Source of the DNA: Syngnathus acus
Taxonomy: Eukaryota > Chordata > Actinopteri > Syngnathiformes > Syngnathidae
Assembly (NCBI RefSeq): GCF_901709675.1
Contig: NC_051091.1
Coordinates: 11,812,967-11,876,966, forward strand
Length of the DNA: 64,000 bases
Direction of reading: 5' to 3'
A model generated the notes under the pieces. That model had not been told where the DNA came from and searched no databases. It saw nothing but the letters and a program-made list of their open reading frames with translations. Shown piece after piece: positions 1-15,051 of this stretch. Every line of letters starts with the position of its first letter. Within the stretch, counting starts at the first letter, position 1. The position numbers were made by a program, and so were the translations under genes.

Positions 1-44
1 CAGGATTTGTCAAGGAAAGCTTAGAGGGGGATTCTGTGGAAGTT

Positions 45-79
<35 letters not shown>

Positions 80-2196
80 AGCTGTATGAAAAAGTGGTCT
101 CACTGGCTGCCAGATAAGCTGAAGTAATAACAGTGCCATCTCAGCTAATTTTAGCCTCTGTATTGAATGTGCCGCCCCTGGAATTCATGGCAACATTTCT
201 GGCTAGGCTTTACTAGATGTACCATGTGTAGTTTTTTTTTAATTCTCTTACTTTCAATTTCCTCTCTCTCTTTCTTATTTTCATTCCTTTACTCCTCTGT
301 AATCCTCTATCCGCAAACTCTTTTTTTTCCATCCACAATTCTTTTAGCTAGCTTTTTGTGGAATCCAACACTGCTCACTTTTCTTCACCGTCTTTGTGAA
401 AATAGAGCTGTATCGAATTTTCGGTTATTTTTTAATCTTCATATATGAACGTCACAAAATGCACGACCTTGCCTCCTTGCTGCTACTTCTTTACAACTAA
501 CTCGATTTTGCTGTAGTTGGATGAGTGAACCTTGTTACATTTTGACAAACATCACCATTCAAAGTGGTAGTCTTGATGTCTGGCTACATGGCGCCATCAC
601 CTACTGGAGGAATGTAAATCCACCCTAACTGCCTCTTTGTGTAATCAAGTAAAAACAAAAAAGTCACTTAAACCCGTGTTCAACCTCTAACATTAAATCC
701 GAGTGGTCATCGTGGACGATGTTGGCTGCCGAACACAGCAAACATCCATCGTTCAGTACCGGGGCATATTGACAAAAGGTCATTTCTGAGACACTAAGTA
801 CACAAGTTGATAGCTACTTGAGAAATGTGGCAGGTACCTGTTAGTCTTCTGCCACTTACCTACTTGCACTGTGTAGTTGAGACAAGGAAAGAGTCATGGC
901 AAAAAAAAAAAGGAACTTCAATACGTAAACATACTTTTATTAAGACAACTTTCACATTCCCAGACATCATTGCTGTCACTACAGTTGTTCAATTCAAACT
1001 GAGGTTTTACATGACACATTTCTTCCAAGAACATTTTGGTTGAATTCTAACTGTCTGACTTCAGAGAGCTATGCGTATAATATCCAAACCACTTGTTTTC
1101 AGAGCGCCAGGTATTAACGTTCACTCTGACTAGTTGGAGGCAGCGACGTAATTCGAACTGTTGCCCTTCCATGCCAAAGACAACACAAAGTTGGACCTTG
1201 CACATGATAACACAACTACCCTCGCCTTACTTGTCGGTAGTATGAAGACATCTCTTCTGTGAATGAATTGACTTCTCTAAAGCAGTGATCAGCCAAGACA
1301 CTCGAGCTACTCCTTCATTTCAGAGCCAAATGAATCTGTTGTCGACTTTTGCCCTGCAGCACAATTTTTTTTTTTTTTAAACCAAATAGCTGCTTGGTTG
1401 ACTGAGCGGCAGGAATGCCATCTATTTTGGGAACGGTGGAAGCCCCCCTCGCTCGCTCCCGTTATCCCATCCCGAGGTTCTTTCGCTAGGAGCTATATGA
1501 CTCTTTATCCCCAGCAAGACGAGAGCACTTCTTCACACTTCTTGAGTGAAACCAGATCCCTTCCTTCGATTTAGTCCTCGGGGCTATTTTTACTTCGTGC
1601 CAAACTCATACCGCAGACTTTGGCCTGCTGCGCCAGAGCTCACTCTGCGTGTGTTGTACATGTGTTGGTGTCATGGTTAAGAAGTCAAAGATGCCTCAGG
1701 TTCAGAATAACTTTAAATAACTCTTGTGAAGAATCCTGTATCGAAAAATGAGGAATATGTTGGAATAAACTACATAACACATTTTCAATTGAGGTAAACA
1801 TGGAATAAATAGAAGGTTAAAAAATAAGTAGTCTTGGTGAAAGGCAGCATCAAGACCTCATGGGAAAATCTGGGCAAATAACACATTGAATTTATAGATC
1901 TTTGGCCAATGCCCACCAAGTGTAGTTATGGCCTCCATTTTGCCTGTAATTACGGATATACAAGGGCCACTTGTCTTCACTCTCAGTAATGCTGAGACGT
2001 TCTCAGATGGGCAATTTTCCTTGTGAACAATCCCACTGGTGACAGCTGGAAACTAAGAGTGGGAATCGGAAAATAGCTCATGATGGCATATTACTTCTTT
2101 TTTTTTGCCTGTCATACCGATCATAGTGATTTTACGATGAGCGTTATAAGAACTACAGCTTTTGAAAGAACCGCTATGTTGCTCATCATGTTTCAG
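1..2196 (+). other. snta1: snta1 intron (upstream part)
   Basis: No exon is recognisable here. I looked for the preceding PDZ-encoding exon, which should end with ...VLEG-type sequence and a phase-1 donor, and did not find it. The stretch holds a (CA)14 repeat at 48-75, a T-run near 1366-1378 and otherwise unique-looking sequence. Confidence 0.6.
48..75. repeat. (CA)14 microsatellite
   Basis: A perfect 28-bp CA run in the upstream snta1 intron. Confidence 0.95.
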
Positions 2197-4989
<2,793 letters not shown>

Positions 4990-6450
4990 TGACGTCCGTA
5001 AAGTTTGTATTAGGAATATTTGACGAATTGCCAAAAACAACAACCCAGACCGTTATGAGAGCAGCAAGTGATGACTAAACCTCCTGTCCTCTCTTCCGGC
5101 TTGTCCCGGTCTCTCGTGGAAGACCGGCGGACATTGGGGTAGTTGAGGTTTTTCACAAATGCACAGCTCATGAATCACGCATTGATTACGCAGCAGTCAT
5201 TTTTGTAGTTTTGGTAAGCGTCACTTCACCTTGTATTGATTCATTGTATCTGTGCGCCTTGAATGTCTTGATGGTTGCTGTTGGAGAAACCATTATTTAA
5301 GTAAAGGAAGACAGCTTTAGCGGAATGACGGGAGACTGATCACTACGTGATCTAAAATGGATGGAAGGATTCATTAAATGCTGAACTTATGGATGTTTAA
5401 GTTGCCTTCTCACAAAACACCCTTTTACGACTTTTTCTTTCTGGTTTTATGATAATACTAAATAAGAGCGTAATATGACCAAAAAAAAATGACGGTTATT
5501 TTTATTTGACTTATTTTAGTTAAGCTGCAGATTTTGATTAAAACTATTATTAAGGCTACTAACAAAAAGAGCCTCATGAACAGATTCATGAACTTCAAAG
5601 TGTACACATACCGATAATTGGACTAAGTTTTTCCACCCATTCCAATCAAAGTTGGCAAAAGCCTGATTTTTCAATGTCTCTAAAAGTTGTGTAAAGAGGG
5701 AAAACAATTGAGTGTCATTTGTAAATGTTCAACCTAGTCAGTATTTATGATCGCAATCATTATATTGTGGCCAATACCAAATTAGAGTGCTTCACTCCAT
5801 TGCAAAAATTTTATTGGATGTTGCTGAGAGATTATTCTGTGGTGTGGGGTACACTTGATATTGAGTATACCATATGCTATAATAAGCACAAACTTTCTTT
5901 TTTTTTTTACTTGTCAGGAGTCGTGATCTCACATTTGGTAAATCTCTGAAAGTCTGTTGGGCCTAATTTGAGAATTTCCATCCCCTTACAATCAAATTCA
6001 GCGTATGTAGGTCAAATTGTCATTTATGTGCCCAACACAGAGTTGGCCTGGATCTCAAGCTATTTCTACTACAACTTGTTTTCTTCTGTGTGTTTTTTGG
6101 ATGAACTGTGGCACTACACTGCTCCCCACATGTTCGTCTTGGTACTAAGAACACAATTGTATTTTTTTATCTCATCAGGAAAAAGGAACAGAAAATGGAT
6201 GCATTGATTTGTGGGGTCTTTTGCATTTAAAAAAAATCTGTTAAAATGATAAAAATCGGTGTGTGTCACCTGCTTAAGGTATGTCTCTAATCTGCATTCA
6301 TGACATTTTAATTAACATTTAATCATTTGTTTAATCACTAAAGCACCCAAAAGGCCTTCATCACAAAGTACTCGCACAAACAATGAAACGTTGCATTAAA
6401 CTTGTATTCCTGTGTCAATGTTCTCCAAAATAAAATGTCTATTATTATTT
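4990..6450 (+). other. snta1: snta1 3' UTR (approximate end)
   Basis: There is no coding signal after the stop. The first convincing polyadenylation hexamer on this strand that I found is AATAAA at 6429-6434, followed by a T-rich tract (attattattt). A second hexamer lies at 6660-6665 and could give a longer form. The end is inferred from these signals only; short ORFs in this stretch look spurious. Confidence 0.5.
6429..6434 (+). terminator. snta1: Candidate poly(A) signal of snta1
   Basis: A canonical AATAAA hexamer lies 1.44 kb after the snta1 stop, with T-rich sequence just downstream. An alternative hexamer is at 6660-6665. Confidence 0.45.
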
Positions 6451-7475
6451 AAACAAGCAAATGTGTGCCTTTTAAGGGTTGTTTGTACATAAACATGTAA
6501 TAAACTTTGGTAACTTTTAACATACATGGCTGTACTGTTTCCTTTTGTGCATTCGCATATATCGCAGTCCACATGTGTGGGTAATATTTTTGCAAATTAT
6601 TGACCATCCAAAATGTTGAAAATGGCTTGTTATTGTTCACCCTACAATGCAAATGGTTGAATAAAGTTACCATTTTGGGGGGCAGGATTTTGGCAATATG
6701 AGGATTCCGCTTGATGCCAGTGATATGTTCTGTAAGAAAAATGACAGCTATTAGAGCAACGACTATTATACTGCCCCTGGTGGTCAAGATAGGCACACCA
6801 GAAGCATCACAATGAATTGATTCGCAGAATTACATCATGATATTTCTTTGCATTCAATTGAATTATTACATTAATGCACAATATTATTGCGTGCACATGC
6901 ATAAAAACCTAAACATGATAATTTTAATTTGTCGGGGGGCACTGATTTTAGTGACGAAAGATGACTTGAGCTACTTCACAATAATTTCCATGCAAAATGT
7001 CCCACTTTTTACATTGATGCCATTTTGCCACCCTGGATGTATCTAATATTGCGACCTTTGACTGATGGAATACATTGCTTGGGCCTGGCAACTAATGCAA
7101 CACTGGTAAGCTTTAATGGCTCATCTCATCATCGTAAACAAGCAAACAGAAGTGCCTGTCGTGGGGCCTTTATTCAACAGGGGGGGCGTTTATGACATGC
7201 ACACACATGCGTGCAATGACGATGATGATGATGGTAGGCCACATAAGTCGGCGGGGTGTGTGATGGAGGCAATTAGGCCTGCTGCTTGCCAACTGTTCTC
7301 CCTCTTACATGCTTTTACTGCAACAAGGACGCGTTATCAGCATGGAGCAGATACTCTGTGTGTGTGCGCGCGAGTGCATGTGTAGCAGCATAATGCGAGC
7401 TGCGCATATATCAAAACAATCACATTTGATCACATCTACTCCCCCCTTCCTTTCGGCTCACTCTCTTGTTGCATT

Positions 7476-7489
7476 GTTACCGTGGCAAC
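7476..7489. promoter_or_regulatory. Palindromic RFX X-box-like motif
   Basis: GTTACCGTGGCAAC has the two inverted half-sites (GTTACC / GGCAAC) with 2-bp spacing of the RFX-family X-box. It lies in the intergenic region about 1 kb past snta1. Binding is inferred from the motif only. Confidence 0.35.
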
Positions 7490-7568
7490 GGCAGGGGTGC
7501 TCTCACATTGGCTTTTGCTGAACTCTGGTGAAATTGGCAATAAGCCTGTCAGATCTGCTGGGGAGAGA

Positions 7569-7619
7569 GTGTGTGTGTGTATTATGTGTGTGTGTGTGTG
7601 TGTGTGTGGGGGGGGGGGG
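7569..7619. repeat. TG microsatellite ending in a G-run
   Basis: (TG)n with an ATTA interruption, then about 12 G residues. Confidence 0.93.
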
Positions 7620-8118
7620 TATTTTGATGAACTAGGAGCAGTGGAGACCATGTTGGGATGGGAGAGGAATGTGGAACAAGGTGCAGGGTAAAAAACTAGA
7701 AATCTATTAACAGTGGGAATTGCAGGCATTTAATACATTTAAAAAAATGAACAAATGAGCAGAAGATAAATCATTTTGTAACACAAAAAAGAAGGTTAAG
7801 GACTAGGTTTACATTCTTTTATTCTGGATGTCTTTTTTTATTGTATTTCTATTCCTGTATTTTTATTTTTTCCATTTCTTTTTTTTCAAGTATCTTACTG
7901 ATAAGGCCGACAGGTGGCACTCGTGCGCCGCGTGAGACGCATGTCAGTGTGTGTTGGGAGTCACTAGGGGTCTCTGTGATTCCATTGAGAGGAAGCACAA
8001 AGAAAGACATTACTTCCTTCAAGTGGAAGTACAGCGAGGATTGTTGGGGGGGTTAACGCTTAAGATTTGATTGGAGCTGACCTAATTCCAAACAGGACAT
8101 CCTACAATATCCAATATT

Positions 8119-8132
8119 CCCCCCCCCCCCCC
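8119..8132. repeat. C14 homopolymer followed by a CT-rich tract
   Basis: Fourteen C residues and then CTTTCTTTTCTCTC. Confidence 0.9.
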
Positions 8133-8979
8133 TTTCTTTTCTCTCTTTAGCACAAAAGGACGAGAGCGAATAAAAAGGCAGAGAGATTAATACCAAAGCA
8201 TGGGATGAGCAATTCATATTCCAATTCAAAGAGCATGTTATCTATTTTTTCCACCCATGCATGCACGCACGCACACACTAGCATTAGTTTCCCCTTCAAA
8301 GCAGGATTGTGGGGAACTTTCCAGGAACAACAATGGTGGTAGCATTTAAGAGCAGGTGGAACGTTAGCGAGGTGCACATTCCCATCACCTTCTCCAAAAA
8401 GTGTGTCAAATGTGTGGATGGGATCAAGCGCAGAGGAAAAAGGAGGGTAAAAAAAAGGCATCAAATGAAAGCTGAGGCTAACTTTCTGTCACCCTTCCCT
8501 CCCCCAATCTCCCTCACAGAATGACTGACTAAAAGACTGGAGCTTGCCTTTTTTGCCTGTCCCTCCACTAGCCTATTCCTGAGGATTGTTGCTACTCCTG
8601 TGTGTCTTATGGGAAGCGGCTTGTTAAATATGCCAAAGTAAATTGTATTTTTGCACAAGTAAGCTCCTTGGAAATATTCCATCAGGGCACCCCAGTACCC
8701 CACCCCACCCCCTTCTAAAAGTAGTTATGAATTTTAAAGTAGACTTGTATTACTGCAGGAGAGAGGTGTGTGTGTGTGATCGGAATACTGAACACAAAGC
8801 ACCAGATTGGAATTCCTTGTTCTTGGTTGGGCTTTAAGGGAAGGGGGGGGAGGCTGTCAACATGGAAAGTGGAGGAAGAAAAAGGGCGGAGGTCACTATT
8901 GGCTGCCGGGATGACAAGAACACTATTTTGCTGTTCTTACTTCCGACAAGAAGCCGAAGCTTTACCGTTATTAGTGTGT

Positions 8980-9017
8980 AACTGCAGACAGCGGTGTGCA
9001 GTTTGCTGTCTGCAGTT
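8980..9017. other. Perfect 13-bp hairpin
   Basis: AACTGCAGACAGC (8980-8992) and GCTGTCTGCAGTT (9005-9017) are exact reverse complements around a 12-nt loop, followed by a TTTTT run on the + strand. The function is unknown. It could be a structured RNA or the remnant of a palindromic transposon. Confidence 0.6.
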
Positions 9018-9340
9018 TTTGCTTCAGTTCAGTACACAGAGGGCTGCCCCTTCTGGTGTGCCCGCCTTGACCATTTGGGGGCAGTACAATACCAACATAT
9101 GTATAAATATACTGTACATGGAGATGAAAAAGATACATCATGATTGCATGAATACCGAGTGAGAAGAACAGTAGCCGTTTATAAATTCTTCCGTTTTACT
9201 CATTCAGTTGTGGTCTATATAAAGTGGAACAGCAATACTTTTGTCTGAATTCCTCGCTTTAACATCACATGTCCCTCTTTTAGCCTTGTTTTGAGGTGAC
9301 ACGTAACAAAATAGATCCCCTTACAATATTTCTGAACAGG

Positions 9341-10600
9341 TCTTGTAAACAAGCACTGCAGTCAAGCTAGGAAGTAAGCTAATGCTAGCGCTAGGGAGAA
9401 GCTAACGAATGCATTTAATACATTGCGTTTCCCAATAATAATACAGCACCTTCCATAAATTCATGTGATACAACGACTCAAAATACACCCACAAGAAGTG
9501 AAAACAGAGTGCACAGCTCCAAAATCAGCAGAAAGATTGACGCTAATGCTATGAACGTCTTGTAAACAAGCAGTGCAGTCAAGCTACGAAGTAAGCGAAT
9601 GCTAGCGCTAGCGACAAGCTAACGAATGAATTTAACAAATTATTGTGTTCCCCAAGAATAAAACAGCACCTTCGATGCAATTCATCTGATACAACTACCG
9701 TAATTTTCGGACTATCAGTCGCGGTTTTTTTCATAGTTTGGGTGGGGGGGGGGGGGGCGACTTATACTCAGGAGCGACTTATATATGTTTTTTTTCACAA
9801 ATTTTTACTTGATCATTAACACATCACTTACAAGTATAGTTGACCACTTCACATGTTATTTTTAGTATAGTTGATCACTTCACATGCTTTGATATCTTTA
9901 TCTTGAACATATTCAAAACATGAAAAATAGAGAGAAAAAATCAAATAAAGTAATTAATACTTTAAAGCGCCATATCCTCTGGACATGTCCTCTGTCACCA
10001 GGATGACATAAAGGACGAGAAATCTGATCGATGGATTTAATGATTTGGAGTGACACAAATGGTTTGATAATATTGTTGTTTATGTGATAGTTATTTAAAA
10101 TATAGTTTATATATTGTTGTATGGGCCTGTGGAATAATTTGAACTGCGGCGCGGCACACGGCATTGTTGACAAAGGACGATCGATGGATTTAATGAATTG
10201 GAGTGACACGGATGGTTTTATAAACGTGTTATTTATGTAATAGTTTTTTTTAAATAACTGAATGTTACGTCAGGCCCGTTCTCAGCTCCTCGTTTGTGTT
10301 TGTCACGTTAGCATACCGTATCGTTTAGCCTGTTGTTGCTCGTTCATGTCTGTTCTTGGTGTTGGATTTTGTCGAATAAATTGCCCACCAAAATGCAACT
10401 TATACTCCGGAGCGACTTATATATGGTTTTTTTCCACATTTTTGGGCATTTTATGGCTGGTGCGACTTATACTCCGGCGCGATTTATAGTCCGAAAATTA
10501 CGGTACTCAGAATACACCCACAAGAAGTGAAAAACAGAGCGCACAGTTCTAAAATCAGCAGAAAGACTGACGCTAATGCTATGAAAACGAATGCATCATA
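9341..10600. repeat. 217-bp tandem duplication, second copy split by a MITE
   Basis: A unit beginning TCTTGTAAACAAGCA starts at 9341 and again at 9558. Both copies share GCAGTCAAGCTA, GCTAGCGCTAG, CAGCACCTTC and, further on, ATACACCCACAAGAAGTGAA. In copy 2 the unit stops at 9695, is interrupted by a transposon, and resumes at 10,506 (CTCAGAATACACCCACAAG). After GACGCTAATGCTATGAA the second copy jumps to AACGAATGCATC, which suggests a truncated third copy. Confidence 0.85.
9696..10505. mobile_element. TA-flanked MITE with 'gtaattttcggactat' TIRs
   Basis: The left end TACCGTAATTTTCGGACTAT and the right end ATAGTCCGAAAATTACGGTA are perfect inverted repeats of 20 bp. Sub-terminal GCGACTTATACTC motifs occur near both ends. 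TA lies at both edges, consistent with a TA target-site duplication, and the uninterrupted copy of the flanking tandem unit (9341-9557) shows the empty site. Inside there is a 153-bp direct repeat (GATCGATGGATTTAATGA at 10,026 and 10,179). No transposase ORF is present, so it is non-autonomous. The superfamily cannot be fixed from sequence alone. Confidence 0.85.
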
Positions 10601-13114
10601 ATCACGAAATAACATGAAAGTGAAATACAGTTTATTATTTTTGTTTCGTCTTAAGCTTACCGTTTTACTTTGACCAGGCACTTCTTTGAGATTCTGATGC
10701 TGGGGGACGGTGCAATGAGTAGTGTGGATTGGAATCCCTCCGAGTAATAAAGATGGCGGACCCCGTTTGGCCACACCCATTTACCTTAATTGGTAGTCCC
10801 GCCCCAACGGATGTGATGTAATAGATACAAATACGTAATAGAAAACAAAGAAAACTTAAGGGAGTAAAAAATAGCCCCCAAACAGATCATAAAAGTATCT
10901 CTGCAGCACCTGGAGGGATAGACTACACTTTTCTACAATCTTGGCGACTCCAAGTACAAAATAAAATTAATATAAAAGCAAAAAAAAAGGTGGATTTTCC
11001 ATGATACTTCAGTTGTTTTTAACTTTAATGTTTCCACTATTTGTGTCAATGAATGATTAAAAAGAAGCAACCAAAGAAACAAGCGAGTGTGAAGACGTTT
11101 TAAAGGGGCAAAGCAAAGCCTATTTTACGCCTCTCATGCATACTTTCATCCTTACTTAACTTTGCATAACATCATAACAACATTGAAATATATTCACTCT
11201 TTGCTTTATGTTTCTATCCTGAGCTATTCATCAGCATATGCTCCCCTGTGAGTTGCCTCGTCAATACATATGCACAGCCTTAATTGTTTGCCTTGGTAAT
11301 TAGACGGCAGTTCTGTTCTTTTTGGCTCAGGTGTATTTGGAAAAAGGCCTTCTTTTGTCTTTGCTTTCTGGGTTTTTGGCAGCTTCTGATAATTTAGATG
11401 GAAAGAGGGGGATGAAGAACAGAGGCCCATCTCAATGTGAATGGCTTATTAATAGAGCTGCTCTCAGGCAAACAGATGGCAGGTGCCAAACACAAACACA
11501 GAAAATCACACACGCCACAGCCCGTAATTCAATTAGACAGGAATAGACACTCCTCACTGCCGTTTTCATTCATTTGATTAATCCGCAAATCAAATCAAAA
11601 TGTGACCAAAAATAAATATAGAATAAAAAAATAAAAATGGGCTTCTCCAGAATGTTTGACAGCAACAACACAGAAACAAAGTCAGCGTGGGTGCGAGAGG
11701 AAAACGGGATTTCAGTCATTAGCTGCGAGCAGTTAACGAATGCAATTAGCGCGCTAATGAGCGATTGGATAGGTTTGAATTGATGCTGATGTTGTAATTT
11801 GAAGAGTTTATCACAGCACCGCTTTGAGTGTTAGCATCAGGGCTTGAAAGAAAATGAATATGTGATGGTCAGGTGACAGACAAAACCGCTGACACGCCTT
11901 TAATTGCTTATTTCTTGAACAACTCGAAACAAACGTATCGTGTGAAGCATTTAACACGGGACCTCTTCTATTTGTTACTTTCCCACAGTGTTGTAGACTT
12001 GCACAGATCTCTCCATCTGACTCATCTCCACTTTATGCTAACAAGTGCTGAGAAGGAGGCTCCATCTTTTTCATTTTTACACAGACCGACACCACAGCAC
12101 CTGGTGGTTTCCACTCTGGTTTTTGTCACCCGACTTGTCGCCCACAACTCTGTGAGACTTGTGGCCAGAGTTCTCAAGCACAATTACCTCTATTTCCCAT
12201 TTCCACTGAAATTACTTTGAGACGATGCTACAGCTGCAGACCACGAATGACAAAGACATAGATTAGTAAAGGGGTCATCAATTTAGATAGAGAACAAGAA
12301 GTCATTGTGGAGTAGAGGAGAAAATATAAAAATTTTCATTCACATTTTCTGAGCATTTTTTTGATGTACAGGTATACTTCTTGTTTAATGTTGTGAAACA
12401 AAGAATATAAATAAGAATATATCTACTTTACACATTGCACATAGGGCTCAAATGGCACAAACGCAACGGGACTATATTGAAGTTGCCACGTAGCACGTGA
12501 AGGAGGTTACATCAAATGAGGTGATGTGAAACCGCAAATGTTCTTTGAGCCTCGCGTGTTACATCCTGTCCTGTGGTACATTTTGTCACCCGCTCGACAT
12601 GAGATGCAACTGCAACAAATGCTGCAAAATCATATTAAGCATCATCATATGTTTCAAATGTGTTGCCACATGATTAGTTTTATCTTTGCATAAAATTGGC
12701 AATGTGAGCTTTGTTCAAATATTCGAGTACAGTCCCAGTATTTCTCTCTGCAAAGTCGCAAATGGAACAGTTTTGCCTGCTGCGGTCCTTCAAGGCGACA
12801 CCCACGTGAACAAGAACTTTTTGTTTTCTCTTCTCACATTTCAAATGAGGAGAAACACACTCAAGTGATTTGCAACATTTCATATCGTTTGACCTCGATT
12901 GAACAAAACAAATGCAGGTCAATGACAGCTGAAAGATTCTGCATACTTATATTTAAATTAAAAAACATTAAATATTTAAAAAACATTGAAGGCCAATGAC
13001 ACTTGACGTGTGTCACAACAAAACCACTGACTATATACCATAATGAAATAGATTCAAAGATAAATGAGTGGATAAATGAAAAGATGTCAGGCAACATAGT
13101 CACTTTTCAACATT

Positions 13115-13120
13115 TTTATT
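13115..13120 (-). terminator. tox2: Candidate distal poly(A) signal of tox2
   Basis: AATAAA on the - strand (TTTATT on +), about 1.93 kb after the tox2 stop. Closer candidates exist, for example the complement of 13,995-14,000, so the true cleavage site is open. Confidence 0.3.
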
Positions 13121-13199
13121 ATGATCATCATCTTCAAAATGCAACTCGGGAAAATAAAAGCGTTGTGACACAAGAGATGCTGCAGCAGCCACACATGTA

Positions 13200-13650
13200 C
13201 AAAATAAAGAAAAAGAAAGTTGAGCTTAGGGCAGACCTCATGTCAGGGAGTGTGAAAAAAGAAATCAAACAAAACTCAAATAAAAATAAAAACATGTAAA
13301 TACAATGAAATGAACAAAAAAACTGAAGCAAAAAAAGAAATCAAATTAAAATGAGATATTGCAACACAAAAAATAAAACAACAAAAAAATATAACAATTA
13401 AATAAAAACTGATAAAACAAAATCAAACAGTACAAAATAACAATACAAAACAAAAAGATAAACCCTAAAACAAAAATAAAGCTAATCAAATACCACAAAA
13501 CTATTCAAACAAAATGTAAAATACAAACCTTAAAACTGAACAGAAAAAAAAAAGAAATTAGAAAAATAACACAAAAAGTAAAATAAAGCAAAATAAGACC
13601 ACAGAACACAAAAGCAAAATAAAAACAAAATGAAACTTATTTAAAACATA
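13200..13650 (+). repeat. A-rich, strand-asymmetric low-complexity tract
   Basis: About 450 bp dominated by A with interspersed C, and few T or G, for example the recurring ACAAAATAAAA words. On the - strand, the tox2 sense strand, it would read as a long T/G-rich tract near the expected 3' end of the tox2 transcript. Confidence 0.7.
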
Positions 13651-14299
13651 GGGGAAAGTCATTAAATTTTTTCATGAATAAAATGTATTTGGGCGATGGG
13701 CAAGTGGTAAAAAAAAAGTTGACCATTTAAAATATTTATAATTACTGACTTTACAAATAATTTATTGACAATTGTCTTATTTGTCTTGACTTATTTTTTT
13801 TTTGTACAACTTAAAATGGTCAGGCGAGTTTTTCTGTAAAATTTATTTCATGTCCATCACACAGGAGGTAAAAAATATCAACACAACCAGAAATCTATGA
13901 AAAAAAAAGTCAAATAAAAATACTTTAAAGTCTAAAACTGACGTCACAGAGGGGACAAAATTATATTTTTCATATGACTTACTAAAGGCAATGTTTTATT
14001 AGGTTATTATTATTATTATTACTTTTATTTTTTTATGTCCTTGCATGTCATGAAATGTGTGTTGAATCCAGCCTAAAAAAAAGTAAACACACGCAAACGC
14101 GCTCTCAATGACTGACACAAATTTTTTTTTTAAAGACGAAGAACCCTACGTGAACTTCCATATTTGATCCCATAAAAGTTGTATTTACAATCACACTGTG
14201 TGACAGCTCATTGGACCTCCACGGGTCTTTAATATTTAAATATAAGGATAAAAACTGAAAAAAAGGACATTATATTTTTTTGTAACTCTTTGCGGGCCC

Positions 14300-14630
14300 T
14301 TAAAGGAGACATATCATGTATCTTCCCGAACATCGAATAGGTTAGGAAAGAACCCAACATCTTTTAGTGTGTAAGGGTGCTAATGCTAATCTGCTACGTC
14401 ATTGGTTGAGAAATTTAATATAGAGGTTATGCAAATTAGCCACTTTGTGACATCACAGTGGGGCAGATGTATCTATGGATGGGCTCGCTCAGGCACATTG
14501 TCAAATATACAATTAAGACTCACTTTGTCATTTCATTTCTCACTTAATGGGTGGACAGGCACTCCAGAGAGCCAACTATCTGTATACAAACATGAAAAAT
14601 TCAAACATGGCCACAATATGTCCCCTTTAA
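14300..14630. mobile_element. TTAA-flanked MITE
   Basis: The left end TTAAAGGAGACATATCATG and the right end CACAATATGTCCCCTTTAA form imperfect inverted repeats, and each end carries TTAA. That duplication is typical of piggyBac-type insertions. The 331-bp element has no ORF of note and matches a TAAAGGGGACATAT repeat type that is common in fish, as I recall. It lies within the probable tox2 3' UTR. Confidence 0.75.
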
Positions 14631-15051
14631 GCAAATGCAAACGTCAAAGTGGGAGTAAATATTTTCTGAGAGCAGAGGTGGGGGGGAAAGCAAGGCAGAA
14701 ATAAATAAAACGAGTAACAACAACGACAACGACAAGAACAAAGTTTCTCCAATTAAAGCTGGATGGGGTCCCTGAGGGGACAAAAAGGACAAGTGCTCCA
14801 CAACCTGTCCTCACCAGAAAGGGGGTGGGGGGGTGGGGGCTTCGTAAGTGCTTATGCAGGAAGTCGCCCCTTCCCCACCGCTCAGCTGGTCCCTCTGAAA
14901 AAGTTCAACAACGAGAGGAAACGATAGCGTGGAGCGGCGTGTTTGTATGTTTAAGTACACGTATGTACACTTATGTAAGAGAGGAGGGAAGGGAGAGAAG
15001 AGATGGTCGGTCGGGCCCATCGGTGGCCACTTTTGACGTCCCGGTGGTGGC

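Larger units (their letters stand above)
6451..13100. other. Intergenic region between convergent snta1 and tox2
   Basis: No exon of either gene and no credible third gene is visible. Contents: TG/G and C runs (7569-7619, 8119-8132), an RFX-type palindrome (7476-7489), a 13-bp perfect hairpin (8980-9017), and a 217-bp tandem duplication split by a MITE (9341-10600). The interval 10,600-13,100 is mostly unique-looking AT-rich sequence. Both edges are estimates from poly(A) signals. Confidence 0.55.
13115..15051 (-). other. tox2: tox2 3' UTR (extent uncertain)
   Basis: Sequence downstream of the tox2 stop at 15,052-15,054. It lacks coding signal, contains several T-rich and AATAAA-type stretches and is interrupted by a TTAA-flanked MITE at 14,300-14,630. 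The boundary is set by the most distal plausible hexamer and may be too long. Confidence 0.35.

Noticed and set aside
1-2196. Earlier PDZ-encoding exon of snta1
   Set aside because: No stretch resembling GLGF..PDZ coding with a phase-1 donor was found; the short ORFs here are not syntrophin-like.
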